Source: Granulibacter bethesdensis (lineage in GTDB: Bacteria; Pseudomonadota; Alphaproteobacteria; Acetobacterales; Acetobacteraceae). From it: a stretch of DNA of 64,000 nucleotides. The notes under the pieces were generated by a model that was not told the DNA's origin, ran no database searches, and saw only the letters and a program-made list of their open reading frames with translations. The stretch's first letter is position 1; the number at the start of each line of letters is the position of its first letter. Both the position numbers and the translations under genes were made by a program. Below are positions 1-7,906 of the stretch, piece by piece. The stretch is taken from contig NZ_CP018194.1 in the NCBI RefSeq assembly GCF_001889545.1, positions 2,553,501 to 2,617,500 of the forward strand, written 5' to 3'.

Positions 1-132
1 ATCGAAATGCGCCGCCATACCGCCCGGCACCGCATCCGCTTCATAGACGGTAACATCATGACCGGCTTTGACCGCATGATAGGCCGCCGCCAATCCCATG
101 GCACCTGCACCGACAACTGCAACACGTGCCAT
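1..132 (-). CDS. FAD/NAD(P)-binding oxidoreductase, N-terminal fragment
   Basis: Only the first 44 codons are inside the window; the gene continues past the left edge. The ATG lies at 130-132 and the peptide opens with a dinucleotide-binding beta-alpha-beta fold: VAVVGAGAMGLAAAYHA (GxGxxG), then an acidic VYEAD at the end of strand 2 and a GGMA segment. This is typical of amine-oxidase or phytoene-desaturase-like flavoproteins. It begins 3 bases after the stop of the upstream epimerase gene, so it should belong to the same leftward operon as the DprE-like genes. The substrate cannot be told from the fragment. Confidence 0.75.
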   Translation of the reverse strand, partial: MARVAVVGAGAMGLAAAYHAVKAGHDVTVYEADAVPGGMAAHFD

Positions 133-135
133 CTC

Positions 136-1071
136 TCAGAACTCCAGAGCAATCTGCGCATAGGTCGGATCGCGGAAGGTCACCTCCAACGCCTTGCTCA
201 AGGGCGTTGGATGCACCCCGAAAATACCGGGCCAGTCGATGACTTCAAAAATATCCGGCGTCACCAGAGCCTTCAACTGGCTGGCGGTAAAAGGCGGATT
301 GCTGTTCACCAGCGCATAGATCTTGAGCAACAGCCAGAACAGGCCATAAGGAATCGTCACGATCCGCGCCTTTGCGCCCGTAGCTGTTTTTACGGCACGC
401 ATCAGGTCGATATAGTCGATACGCTCCAGCCCGGTGATGTTGAAAGCAGAGCCATGATGCGGTTTCTCAAGACAGGCACTGATGATGTCACAAAAATCAC
501 CGACAAATAGCGGTTGGCGCAGATAGCGCCCATTCCCCGGAATCGGGAAAACCGGCACTTTTTTCATGAAACGGGCCAGCCAGCCCAGATGCTTCCGATC
601 GAACCAGCCGAACATCAGGGTCGGGCGCAAAATAGTGACAGGCAGGCCGCTTTCGACAACCAGCTTTTCCTGTGCCTTTTTCGATTCCGTGTAAAAATCC
701 CGTGCGGCGGAATTCACCACCGACGAGGAAATATGCACGACATTGCTGATTCCTGCTTTTTGAGCGGCAGCAATGACCTTCTCTGTCGCCGTGATATTAT
801 TGGCGATAAAAGGCTCCTCCGTCAGGGCACCGATCTGAGCATGATTCAGCACCAGCGCATCCGCACCTGAAAAAGCATCCTGCCACGGCCCATCTTTTGA
901 AAGATCAGCCTCAATGACGTCGATCCCGGGATGCAGCTTGCGCAGCAACGCGGTATTGGACGGATGCTTGTCGATGGCAATGATCCGGCCAGCCTGGCGG
1001 GCCACCAGACGCTGAATCAGATTTTGTCCCACCAGACCGGCGGCTCCGGTGACGATAATCGTCCGTGTCAT
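136..1071 (-). CDS. Extended SDR, NAD-dependent epimerase/dehydratase family
   Basis: A 311-residue protein. The N-terminal GAAGLVGQNL is the extended-SDR nucleotide-binding motif (GxxGxxG), and YTESK supplies the YxxxK catalytic pair, preceded by a serine-rich SSSVV strand. The family acts on nucleotide sugars, sterols or isoprenoid-linked sugars. I chose the ATG at 1071; a TTG two codons upstream is also possible and has an AAAGGGA Shine-Dalgarno-like stretch at better spacing. The gene follows the DprE2-like gene by 17 bases and precedes the FAD oxidoreductase by 3, so it is probably co-transcribed with a lipid-linked sugar pathway. The substrate is not identifiable. Confidence 0.8.
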   Translation of the reverse strand: MTRTIIVTGAAGLVGQNLIQRLVARQAGRIIAIDKHPSNTALLRKLHPGIDVIEADLSKDGPWQDAFSGADALVLNHAQIGALTEEPFIANNITATEKVIAAAQKAGISNVVHISSSVVNSAARDFYTESKKAQEKLVVESGLPVTILRPTLMFGWFDRKHLGWLARFMKKVPVFPIPGNGRYLRQPLFVGDFCDIISACLEKPHHGSAFNITGLERIDYIDLMRAVKTATGAKARIVTIPYGLFWLLLKIYALVNSNPPFTASQLKALVTPDIFEVIDWPGIFGVHPTPLSKALEVTFRDPTYAQIALEF

Positions 1072-1088
1072 ATTCAAGGGTCGTCCCT

Positions 1089-1832
1089 TTACAGGCGGGT
1101 CTTGTGGAAAATACGGGCAGGTACCGAACGGATAACCAACATGATCAAACGCCAGAATCCCGGTGCATAAACAATGGTCCTGCCGTTTTCTGCAGCACCT
1201 GCAATGATTTTTCCAAGCTGCTCTGCACTGGCCCAGAGCGGTCCTTTGGAAAAGCCTGCCGTCATTGGCGTATCAACAAAACCCGGTTTGATGAGAACAG
1301 CGCGGGCACCGCTGCGAGCAAGCCGATGGGCAATACCCTGCACCAGCACCCCAAGCCCTGCTTTCGCAGCGCCATAGACATAGTTCGACTGCCGTCCCCG
1401 ATCCCCAGCCACCGAGCCGATGACAACCAGGCTACCGAATGTCTGCTTCTCAAGCAGATTGGACGCTGCCTGACACCACAAGGCAGCACTGACAAAATTC
1501 ACCTGCAGCAGATCGACCAAAGCAGTCGGGTTCCGCTCCAGCATTGTCTGATCACCGAGCACTCCATAAGCGAGCAGCACGATATCCAGCCCACCAAACC
1601 GGGCCGCAATGTCATCGAGCGCGGCAACAGACTCCGCCTTTGCACAGTCGCAGGAAACCGTCACGATTTCGGAGGCTCCCCGCGTGGCCAGATCATCGGC
1701 AATCACGGCCAGACGCCCCTCATCACGGGCAAGCAGCCCGATACGGGCGCCCTGCGCCGCCCAGAGACGCGCCGCTTCCTGTGCCATGGCAGAGGTTGCG
1801 CCCAAAATCAGAATCCGCTTGGGCGCTCTCAT
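1089..1832 (-). CDS. SDR reductase, DprE2-like (decaprenylphosphoryl-2-keto-ribose reductase type)
   Basis: A classical short-chain dehydrogenase of 247 residues. GATSAMAQEAAR at the N-terminus matches the DprE2 style of GATSxIG..A, and YGAAK is the catalytic YxxxK. In mycobacteria DprE2 reduces the keto intermediate made by DprE1, completing epimerisation of polyprenyl-phospho-ribose to the arabinose form. The call rests on the sequence and on the ATGA overlap (4 bases) with the DprE1-like gene immediately upstream, which implies translational coupling. A generic SDR role cannot be excluded from the sequence alone, but the pairing makes DprE2 function the best explanation. Confidence 0.8.
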   Translation of the reverse strand: MRAPKRILILGATSAMAQEAARLWAAQGARIGLLARDEGRLAVIADDLATRGASEIVTVSCDCAKAESVAALDDIAARFGGLDIVLLAYGVLGDQTMLERNPTALVDLLQVNFVSAALWCQAASNLLEKQTFGSLVVIGSVAGDRGRQSNYVYGAAKAGLGVLVQGIAHRLARSGARAVLIKPGFVDTPMTAGFSKGPLWASAEQLGKIIAGAAENGRTIVYAPGFWRLIMLVIRSVPARIFHKTRL

Positions 1833-3169
1833 TGCGACACACGCTGCCAGAAACTGGACGTCATGACCGGATCCTTGTGAGGAAGAAATTGATCGAGCCG
1901 GGGAAAAGACTGTCTGAACATGCTGGCGCTCATCCGCCCGTCTTTCGCCGGGTAGAGCGCCCCGCCCGCTTCCCGGACGATCTCATCCAGCCGCAGCAAA
2001 GTGGCCAAAGTCCCGGCGCCACGGAAGGGAAAATCCAGCGCCAGAGTGGCACCGGGGCGAGGAAACGATAACAGCCCTGGTGAGACTTTCTCACCGAACG
2101 TCTTGAGCACGGCGAGAAAAGACGCCTCCCCGCTGCTTGCGATGGCATCCAGCAGCACGGGCATAGCCGCACGGGCGGTCTCGAACGGAATGACGCATTG
2201 ATATTGCAGCATGCCGCGCGCGCCATACAGCCGGTTCCAGTTGCGGATGGCATCAAGCGGATAAAAATGCTGGCTGTAATGCTGGACCTGTTTTCCGGCT
2301 TTGCGTTGATGGGCGCGGTAGTACAATGCGTTGAAGGCATGCACGCTGAAGCGATTCAGGGCGAAACCGGGTGCATCCAGCGGAATGGATTTCCAGCTGC
2401 GATCATCATGCGGGTCAAGCCGTCCATCCCGCCGCCAGTTGGCGCGCGTGAAGATGCCGCGGCCTGCATGCGGGCCACGTGCCAGGCAATCAATCCAGGC
2501 CACAGTATGTTCGAAACCGCCTGCGCTCTCGGACGCCAGATCCCAGAAAGCATCGATATTCTCATAAGGGATGGTTTCCACATCCAGCCACGCGCTGGCA
2601 ATCGGGGAGAGCTGCAATTCCACCCATTCGATCACCCCTGTCAGGCCAAGCCCCCCGAGCGTCGCCGCAAACAGCCCATTATCACCTCTGGCATCGAGCA
2701 CACGCCGCTCTCCGTTGCCTCGCAAAAGACCGAGCGCACGCACAGAGCAACCGAAAGAACCGGCAGAATGGTGATTTTTGCCATGCACATCATTGGCAAC
2801 CGCGCCACCGAGCGTCACGAACCGCGTGCCGGGGCTGGTCGCGGTAAACCAGCCCTTTGGCACAATGAAGCGTAGCAGATCGGACAGACTCATGCCGGCA
2901 TCAGCCCGCACAATCCCGTTTTGTGCATCGAAATGGATAAACCGGTTCAGCCCGGTCATATCGATCAGGCGACCGCCCGCATTCAGCGGCGTATCACCAT
3001 AGGAGCGGCGTAACCCGATCGCCAGCAGACTGGAACTGTCACTTTCCGGTCCTGTCAGACCGGACAAATCGGCAGGAAAGGCCGGTCGGGCGACATAATG
3101 CGGCTCACGAACCACACGCCCCCAGGAGCAGATATCCGTCCGAAGCGTGAAAGGGGAAGCAGCCATCAT
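1829..3169 (-). CDS. FAD-dependent oxidase, DprE1-like (decaprenylphosphoryl-ribose 2'-epimerase subunit 1 type)
   Basis: A 446-residue vanillyl-alcohol-oxidase-fold flavoprotein. DVHGKNHHSAGSFG (residues 127-140) is almost identical to the mycobacterial DprE1 segment containing His132 and Lys134. Further matches are an LQYQCVIP segment near 321 and YPAKDGR (406-412), which carries the lysine equivalent to Lys418. The aligned position of Cys387, the residue that covalent benzothiazinones attack in mycobacteria, is alanine here (Ala377 in PGATLALDF). The gene overlaps the HAD-UbiA gene by one base (TGATG) and the DprE2-like gene by four. Expected role: oxidise the 2'-hydroxyl of polyprenyl-phospho-ribose at the inner membrane. 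Confidence 0.85.
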   Translation of the reverse strand: MMAASPFTLRTDICSWGRVVREPHYVARPAFPADLSGLTGPESDSSSLLAIGLRRSYGDTPLNAGGRLIDMTGLNRFIHFDAQNGIVRADAGMSLSDLLRFIVPKGWFTATSPGTRFVTLGGAVANDVHGKNHHSAGSFGCSVRALGLLRGNGERRVLDARGDNGLFAATLGGLGLTGVIEWVELQLSPIASAWLDVETIPYENIDAFWDLASESAGGFEHTVAWIDCLARGPHAGRGIFTRANWRRDGRLDPHDDRSWKSIPLDAPGFALNRFSVHAFNALYYRAHQRKAGKQVQHYSQHFYPLDAIRNWNRLYGARGMLQYQCVIPFETARAAMPVLLDAIASSGEASFLAVLKTFGEKVSPGLLSFPRPGATLALDFPFRGAGTLATLLRLDEIVREAGGALYPAKDGRMSASMFRQSFPRLDQFLPHKDPVMTSSFWQRVSQ

Positions 3170-4623
3170 CAGACCGGCACAATGGCAGCCACAAACAGGG
3201 CTATTGCGGTCGCGCCATAGAATAGTGACACACGATCCTTCAAAGCAAAGGCGACAGGATCATCCTGCAGTTCCTGACGTTGGCACAACAGCCAGATGCG
3301 GCCCAGGAACAGAAAAATGATCATGGGAAAACCCCATAACATGGCGGGGTGACGATAAAAACTGGCCTGAAACGCTTCGTCGATCAGATACAGCACCATG
3401 ATCGCGACCGCCCCCATGCTGGAAGCCACACCGAGCGCCAGAATCAGCGGCGCATCCCCGGCCAGGTAGCCACGTCCGAGCACTTTCCGGTGACCATGCT
3501 GCACCATGCGCATCACCTCGGTATGTCGCTTCACCAGCGACAGGGAGAGGAAAATAAACATGGAAAACACCAGCAGCCATGGTGCCAATGCAACACCGGT
3601 CACCACCTGCCCCAGCACAAGCCTCATTGTAAACATGCCAGCCAGTAGCAGCACATCGACGATCGGCTCACGCTTGAATTTATAGGAATAAGCAAGGCTC
3701 AGGGCCAGATAAATGGCAAGAGTCACGATAGCACCGACACCGTCGGCAGCGGCAAACAGCAGAGCGGCCAATCCACAGAGCATCAGCAGGAACAGGCCGT
3801 CATCCAGGGGCAATTGCCCACTGGCGAGCGGACGCTTTTTCTTTGACCAGTGGCGACGGTCCTCAGCCAGATCCCACATGTCATTGGCAATATATGTGCC
3901 TGAAGCAAGCAGCCCCATCGCTATGAAGGCCAGTATTGCCGCCCCCCACGCATGGGCCGAAAAAATTTGTCCCCCCAGCACCAGCGGCACAAAAACCAGT
4001 GCGTTTTTGGCCCATTGATGAAGCCGCGCCGCCCGCCGGAGCACATTCGCGCGTTGGCCGGAAGGGCGGATATGGGCTAGCACGGGCGTATCAGGCTGAA
4101 CCTTGCTTCTGAGGCGCTTGCCGCGTTCAACGATGACAGCAGCCCGGGCAGAGCGCCACACATGCAGATCCGCTTCGGAATCACCCGCATAGATGAAACC
4201 ATTGGGATAATGGCTTGTCAGAGCAGCAGCCTTGGCCGCTCCCTTGAGGTTGCCCCGATCATCAGAGGCCAGAATCTCCGAAATAAAAGGAAACCGGGCG
4301 CTTATTTTCTCCGCGATAGCCCGATTGGCAGCCGTTGCCAGGACAATTTTACGTCCCCTCGCCGCCTCCCGCTCCGCCAGCTCAATGATACCGGGCGTCG
4401 CAGGAAGCGCATCGATATCCTCCTGGGTCAGTACCTCGGCAAAGCGCTGCTTGAACTGCGCACGACCGGCCATCACCCACAGCGGAAGCCTGACAAGATC
4501 AGAAGGGGTATTTTTCAGATGTTGCAGCAGAGATTCATGCAGTGAATCAGTGGCAATGAGTGTTCCATCAAGGTCAAGTACAAGAGGAATTGAAATATCC
4601 TGATCCAAGTAAGCCTCTTGCAT
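3169..4623 (-). CDS. HAD phosphatase-UbiA prenyltransferase fusion (DPPR-synthase/NoeC-like)
   Basis: About 484 residues from the ATG at 4623; a GTG at 4641 is an alternative start, and neither has a clear ribosome-binding site. Residues 15-165 form a HAD domain with all its motifs: DLDGT (17-21), a threonine in LATAA, a lysine in NLKG and GDSEAD (147-152). The rest is a polytopic UbiA domain with ND-MWD-LAEDR (from 247), RPLASG (264-269) and a second polar loop. The closest known UbiA types are mycobacterial 5-phosphoribosyl-1-diphosphate:decaprenyl-phosphate phosphoribosyltransferase and rhizobial NoeC. The HAD half could remove the 5-phosphate of the product. It is the first gene of the operon. 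Confidence 0.85.
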   Translation of the reverse strand: MQEAYLDQDISIPLVLDLDGTLIATDSLHESLLQHLKNTPSDLVRLPLWVMAGRAQFKQRFAEVLTQEDIDALPATPGIIELAEREAARGRKIVLATAANRAIAEKISARFPFISEILASDDRGNLKGAAKAAALTSHYPNGFIYAGDSEADLHVWRSARAAVIVERGKRLRSKVQPDTPVLAHIRPSGQRANVLRRAARLHQWAKNALVFVPLVLGGQIFSAHAWGAAILAFIAMGLLASGTYIANDMWDLAEDRRHWSKKKRPLASGQLPLDDGLFLLMLCGLAALLFAAADGVGAIVTLAIYLALSLAYSYKFKREPIVDVLLLAGMFTMRLVLGQVVTGVALAPWLLVFSMFIFLSLSLVKRHTEVMRMVQHGHRKVLGRGYLAGDAPLILALGVASSMGAVAIMVLYLIDEAFQASFYRHPAMLWGFPMIIFLFLGRIWLLCQRQELQDDPVAFALKDRVSLFYGATAIALFVAAIVPV

Positions 4624-4741
4624 TGAAATATACGAACCCACGGAATTTTTCAGGCAAACCTGTCCGGCAGCATTCTAAACCTGCCCGTTATCCAGTGGAA
4701 GCGACGCCTGTCACAGAAACCGCCGCATGCCACGCATTATG

Positions 4742-4778
4742 GCAGGCTGGGGGCAGGATACCCCGCCTGCCAGCCTGC
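4742..4778. repeat. Inverted repeat after the 145-residue gene
   Basis: GCAGGCTGG (4742-4750) is repeated inverted as CCAGCCTGC (4770-4778). It lies just after the stop of the leftward gene ending at 4783. No T-run follows on the minus strand, so intrinsic termination is not supported; a hairpin that stabilises the 3' end is possible. Confidence 0.5.
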
Positions 4779-4782
4779 ATTT

Positions 4783-5220
4783 TCATTTTTTCAGCCCGTT
4801 CATCTGACTGTTCATCTGGGCCATATTCTGTTTCAGCATTATCTCCATCTGCTTACACAAAGCTGTTGGCGTGGTCTGCTGCCGCTTTGCCGCATCCTCT
4901 ATCGAGATTGTCTGACCACCCATGGAAACAGTGCCAGCCTTCCCGGTCTGTTCAGCGGCAGCTTCACCCGCATCGGCAGGGGGAGGCAGCATGGCGATGA
5001 TTTTTCGTTGAATATCCAGGGTCTCCGCACCGATATCCCCCCGTGACTGGCAATATTCCAACACACCGAGCTGATTGGCCGCAGCCAGACGCACGACTTT
5101 CATATCAGCCACGGGGGCAGGCGCGGCAGGGGCAGCGGAAGGGGCATCAGCGGCCTGTGCCACACCGATGCTGAACAGTCCTGCGACAAAAGCGGGCAGG
5201 ACATGACGGGTCAGAGTCAT
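4783..5220 (-). CDS. Exported protein of unknown function
   Basis: A 145-residue protein with a Sec-type signal peptide: positively charged MTLTRH, a hydrophobic core and AQA-A as the likely cleavage site near residue 23. An Ala/Pro-rich linker follows, then a helical body containing only two cysteines (in LEYCQSR and ALCKQME), which could form a disulfide in the periplasm. The C-terminus is rich in Met, Gln and Asn and ends in KK. I do not recognise the family. It is transcribed towards the HAD-UbiA gene but is 159 bases from it, so an operon link is uncertain. Confidence 0.75.
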   Translation of the reverse strand: MTLTRHVLPAFVAGLFSIGVAQAADAPSAAPAAPAPVADMKVVRLAAANQLGVLEYCQSRGDIGAETLDIQRKIIAMLPPPADAGEAAAEQTGKAGTVSMGGQTISIEDAAKRQQTTPTALCKQMEIMLKQNMAQMNSQMNGLKK

Positions 5221-5280
5221 GGTCGGCGTCTCCCTGATGTTATTTTCCAGTCCTGACGATAAAGTCTAACGCCCTCTCGG

Positions 5281-5853
5281 TCAGCCCTGTTGCAGATGCT
5301 CCGGGACCACCATGCCCAATCGGACGGGAATGTTCCAGCGCTCGACCATCTGGCGGTAGGGGTGAAATCCGACCCGGCGATACAACGGTAATGCCCGTGG
5401 ATGATCAGCGTTACAGGTATTCACCGTGACATAGCGCGTGGAACCGCTCGCCCAGGCCATATCCACCGCATGCCGCAGAAAAGCATGGCCCAGCCCACGC
5501 CCCACCCAGCCCGGCATCAAGCCGAAATAGCTCAGATTGACAGCAGGCGCATAGCGCGCATCCAGCTCATAAAAGCCGGCTGTCTGCCCGTCTGCTTCCA
5601 GGACGAACACCCCGACATGCGGATCGGACAACAGCGCCGCCAGATCCCGGTCCGGCATGACCCGCCGCAACCACCACAGATAGGGCGCCCCCACCGTCGC
5701 ATAGAGAAAGCGGTAGAATGCAAGGTCGGGTGAAATGACCCGAACGACGCGCACCCCCTCAGGCAATGCAGGCGCCGGGACGGCAGGCGGGCGGTCCATC
5801 CGCAGAAACGTCACCGTCACATGCGCGCGGATGACGGGTTCGGAACCGCTCAT
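5281..5853 (-). CDS. GNAT family N-acetyltransferase
   Basis: A 190-residue protein. The central part has the acetyl-CoA-binding motif A of the GNAT fold: LSYFGLMPGWVGRGLGHAFL (the GRGLG pyrophosphate loop). It is followed by a VNTCNADHPRALPLYRRVGF segment typical of motif B. The N-terminal 30 residues are not conserved-looking, so an internal ATG (MDRPP, near 5799) could be the real start. It lies 37 bases downstream of rpoD on the same strand. The acetylated substrate cannot be predicted. Confidence 0.8.
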   Translation of the reverse strand: MSGSEPVIRAHVTVTFLRMDRPPAVPAPALPEGVRVVRVISPDLAFYRFLYATVGAPYLWWLRRVMPDRDLAALLSDPHVGVFVLEADGQTAGFYELDARYAPAVNLSYFGLMPGWVGRGLGHAFLRHAVDMAWASGSTRYVTVNTCNADHPRALPLYRRVGFHPYRQMVERWNIPVRLGMVVPEHLQQG

Positions 5854-5890
5854 CCGGCCATGCCCCCGCCACAGGACACCCTCCAGCCGA

Positions 5891-7852
5891 TCAATCGTCC
5901 AGGAAGGAGCGCAGCTTGCGGCTCCGGCTGGGGTGTTTCAGCTTGCGGAGCGCCTTGGCCTCGATCTGACGGATGCGTTCACGGGTCACGTTGAACTGCT
6001 GGCCGACTTCTTCAAGCGTGTGATCTGTATTCATGCCGATCCCGAAGCGCATGCGCAGCACACGTTCCTCACGCGGGGTCAGGCTGGACAGAACGCGGGT
6101 GGTTGCTTCACGCAGATTGGCCTGAATCGCAGCATCCAGTGGAATGATCGCCGCCTTGTCCTCGATGAAATCACCCAGATGGCTGTCTTCCTCGTCACCG
6201 ATCGGGGTTTCCAGGCTGATCGGTTCCTTGGCGATCTTCAGAACTTTCCGCACTTTCTCCAGCGGCATGCCGAGTTTTTCAGCCAGTTCCTCCGGCTGCG
6301 GCTCACGCCCGATCTCGTGCAGCATCTGGCGGCTGGTGCGCACCAGCTTGTTGATCGTCTCGATCATATGCACCGGGATACGGATGGTGCGGGCCTGATC
6401 GGCGATGGAACGTGTGATCGCCTGACGGATCCACCATGTCGCATAGGTGCTGAACTTATAGCCACGGCGATATTCGAATTTGTCCACCGCCTTCATCAGG
6501 CCGATATTGCCTTCCTGAATCAGATCAAGGAACTGCAAGCCGCGATTGGTGTATTTCTTGGCAATAGAGATCACCAGACGCAGATTGGCCTCGATCATCT
6601 CCTTCTTGGCGCGGGCGCTATCGCGTTCACCGCGATTGACGGTCTTGTAAACACGCAGGAATTCGGGGATCGGCAGTCCGGCATCTGCCGCCACCTCACC
6701 GATCCGGCCACGAATCAGGCCCACTTCCTGCGGGTAACGGGCCGAAAAATTCTTCCATGCCTTGCCGGGCAGGGTGGAGACACGCTCCAGCCAGTTTGGC
6801 TCCAGCTCATGATTACGGTGCTGTTCCAGGAAGGAGTCACGCGGCACTTTGCAGCTTTCCGCCAGACGCAGCAGCTGTCCTTCCAATCCGGTCAGACGCT
6901 GGTTGAGCTGCTTGAGCTGAAGGACCAGCTCCTCCACCCGTCCGTTATGCAGCCTGACCTCACTGACCTTGGCGACCAGTTCATCACGCATTTTCTCATA
7001 GGTTTTTTCCGAGCGGGCGGTCACCTCCTCACCGGAGGTAAAGCTGTCGAGACGCTTTGACTGCATCTTGGACAATTTTTTATAGATCGCCTCGATTTCC
7101 TCGAACCGCTGGAGCGTCTCCGGCTTCAGCTTTTCCTCAAGCGCAGAGAGGGACATGCCGATACCGTCGGCATCGTCTCCATCCTCGGATTCTTCAGGCG
7201 GGGGCGGCGGGGCGAAGGCTTCGGCATCTGCCTCGCCTTCCTCGGCCCCTTCTTCTCCGCCTTCCACACCGGGCGGCGGACCGCCCTGGGTGGCTTCCAG
7301 ATCGATGATGTCACGCAGCAGCATCTCACCGGCCTTGAGACGTTCATGCCAGGTGATGATGGCGCGGAATGTCAGCGGGCTTTCGCACAACCCGCCGATC
7401 ATCATGTCGCGACCGGCCTCGATACGCTTGGCGATGGCGATTTCGCCCTCACGCGACAGCAGCTCCACGCTGCCCATCTCGCGCAGATACATGCGGACAG
7501 GGTCATCCGTGCGGCCGAGGCTTTCCTCGTCCACATTGCCGGAGCGTTCCTCATCCTCGGTTTCTTCCGCCCGTTCGGCACGGGCGGCGGGCTCGCCACT
7601 TTCCTCGGTCTCTTCACCCTCGACGACCTGAATGCCCATCTCACTGAGATTGGCCATCACGTCCTCGATCTGTTCGGAGCTGTTCTGCTCCGATGGCAGG
7701 ACAGCGTTCAGCTCGTCAAAGGTGATGTACCCCCGCTCCTTGCCACGCGCGATCAGGCGTTTCACCGATGCGGACTGCGTGTCGAGCAGGGTCGTTTCCA
7801 CATCCTGTTCTGACGACGCGCTCTCCGCGGTAGCAGCCTGCTTCGTTGCCAT
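5891..7852 (-). CDS. rpoD: RNA polymerase primary sigma factor (sigma-70)
   Basis: A 653-residue housekeeping sigma factor. Region 1.1 is at the N-terminus ([18 protein letters not shown]), then an acidic linker containing a Pro-rich PPPPPE stretch. Region 1.2 contains [16 protein letters not shown], regions 2.3-2.4 contain [14 protein letters not shown], and region 4.2 contains [20 protein letters not shown] near the C-terminus. It directs core polymerase to ordinary promoters. It lies 54 bases after dnaG on the same strand, the usual dnaG-rpoD pairing, and is likely co-transcribed with it. Confidence 0.98.
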   Translation of the reverse strand: MATKQAATAESASSEQDVETTLLDTQSASVKRLIARGKERGYITFDELNAVLPSEQNSSEQIEDVMANLSEMGIQVVEGEETEESGEPAARAERAEETEDEERSGNVDEESLGRTDDPVRMYLREMGSVELLSREGEIAIAKRIEAGRDMMIGGLCESPLTFRAIITWHERLKAGEMLLRDIIDLEATQGGPPPGVEGGEEGAEEGEADAEAFAPPPPPEESEDGDDADGIGMSLSALEEKLKPETLQRFEEIEAIYKKLSKMQSKRLDSFTSGEEVTARSEKTYEKMRDELVAKVSEVRLHNGRVEELVLQLKQLNQRLTGLEGQLLRLAESCKVPRDSFLEQHRNHELEPNWLERVSTLPGKAWKNFSARYPQEVGLIRGRIGEVAADAGLPIPEFLRVYKTVNRGERDSARAKKEMIEANLRLVISIAKKYTNRGLQFLDLIQEGNIGLMKAVDKFEYRRGYKFSTYATWWIRQAITRSIADQARTIRIPVHMIETINKLVRTSRQMLHEIGREPQPEELAEKLGMPLEKVRKVLKIAKEPISLETPIGDEEDSHLGDFIEDKAAIIPLDAAIQANLREATTRVLSSLTPREERVLRMRFGIGMNTDHTLEEVGQQFNVTRERIRQIEAKALRKLKHPSRSRKLRSFLDD

Positions 7853-7906
7853 CGATCAAACCACTCCTCAACACATCACAGGCGAGCCCGACACGGAAAC
7901 CGCGGC

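Noticed and set aside
4742-4782. Terminator after the 145-residue exported protein
   Set aside because: The hairpin lacks a T-run on the transcribed strand; the T-rich stretch beside it is the lysine codons and stop of the gene itself.
5735-7060. Long plus-strand frame opposite rpoD
   Set aside because: It is a codon-bias shadow of a strongly conserved gene with no family features.
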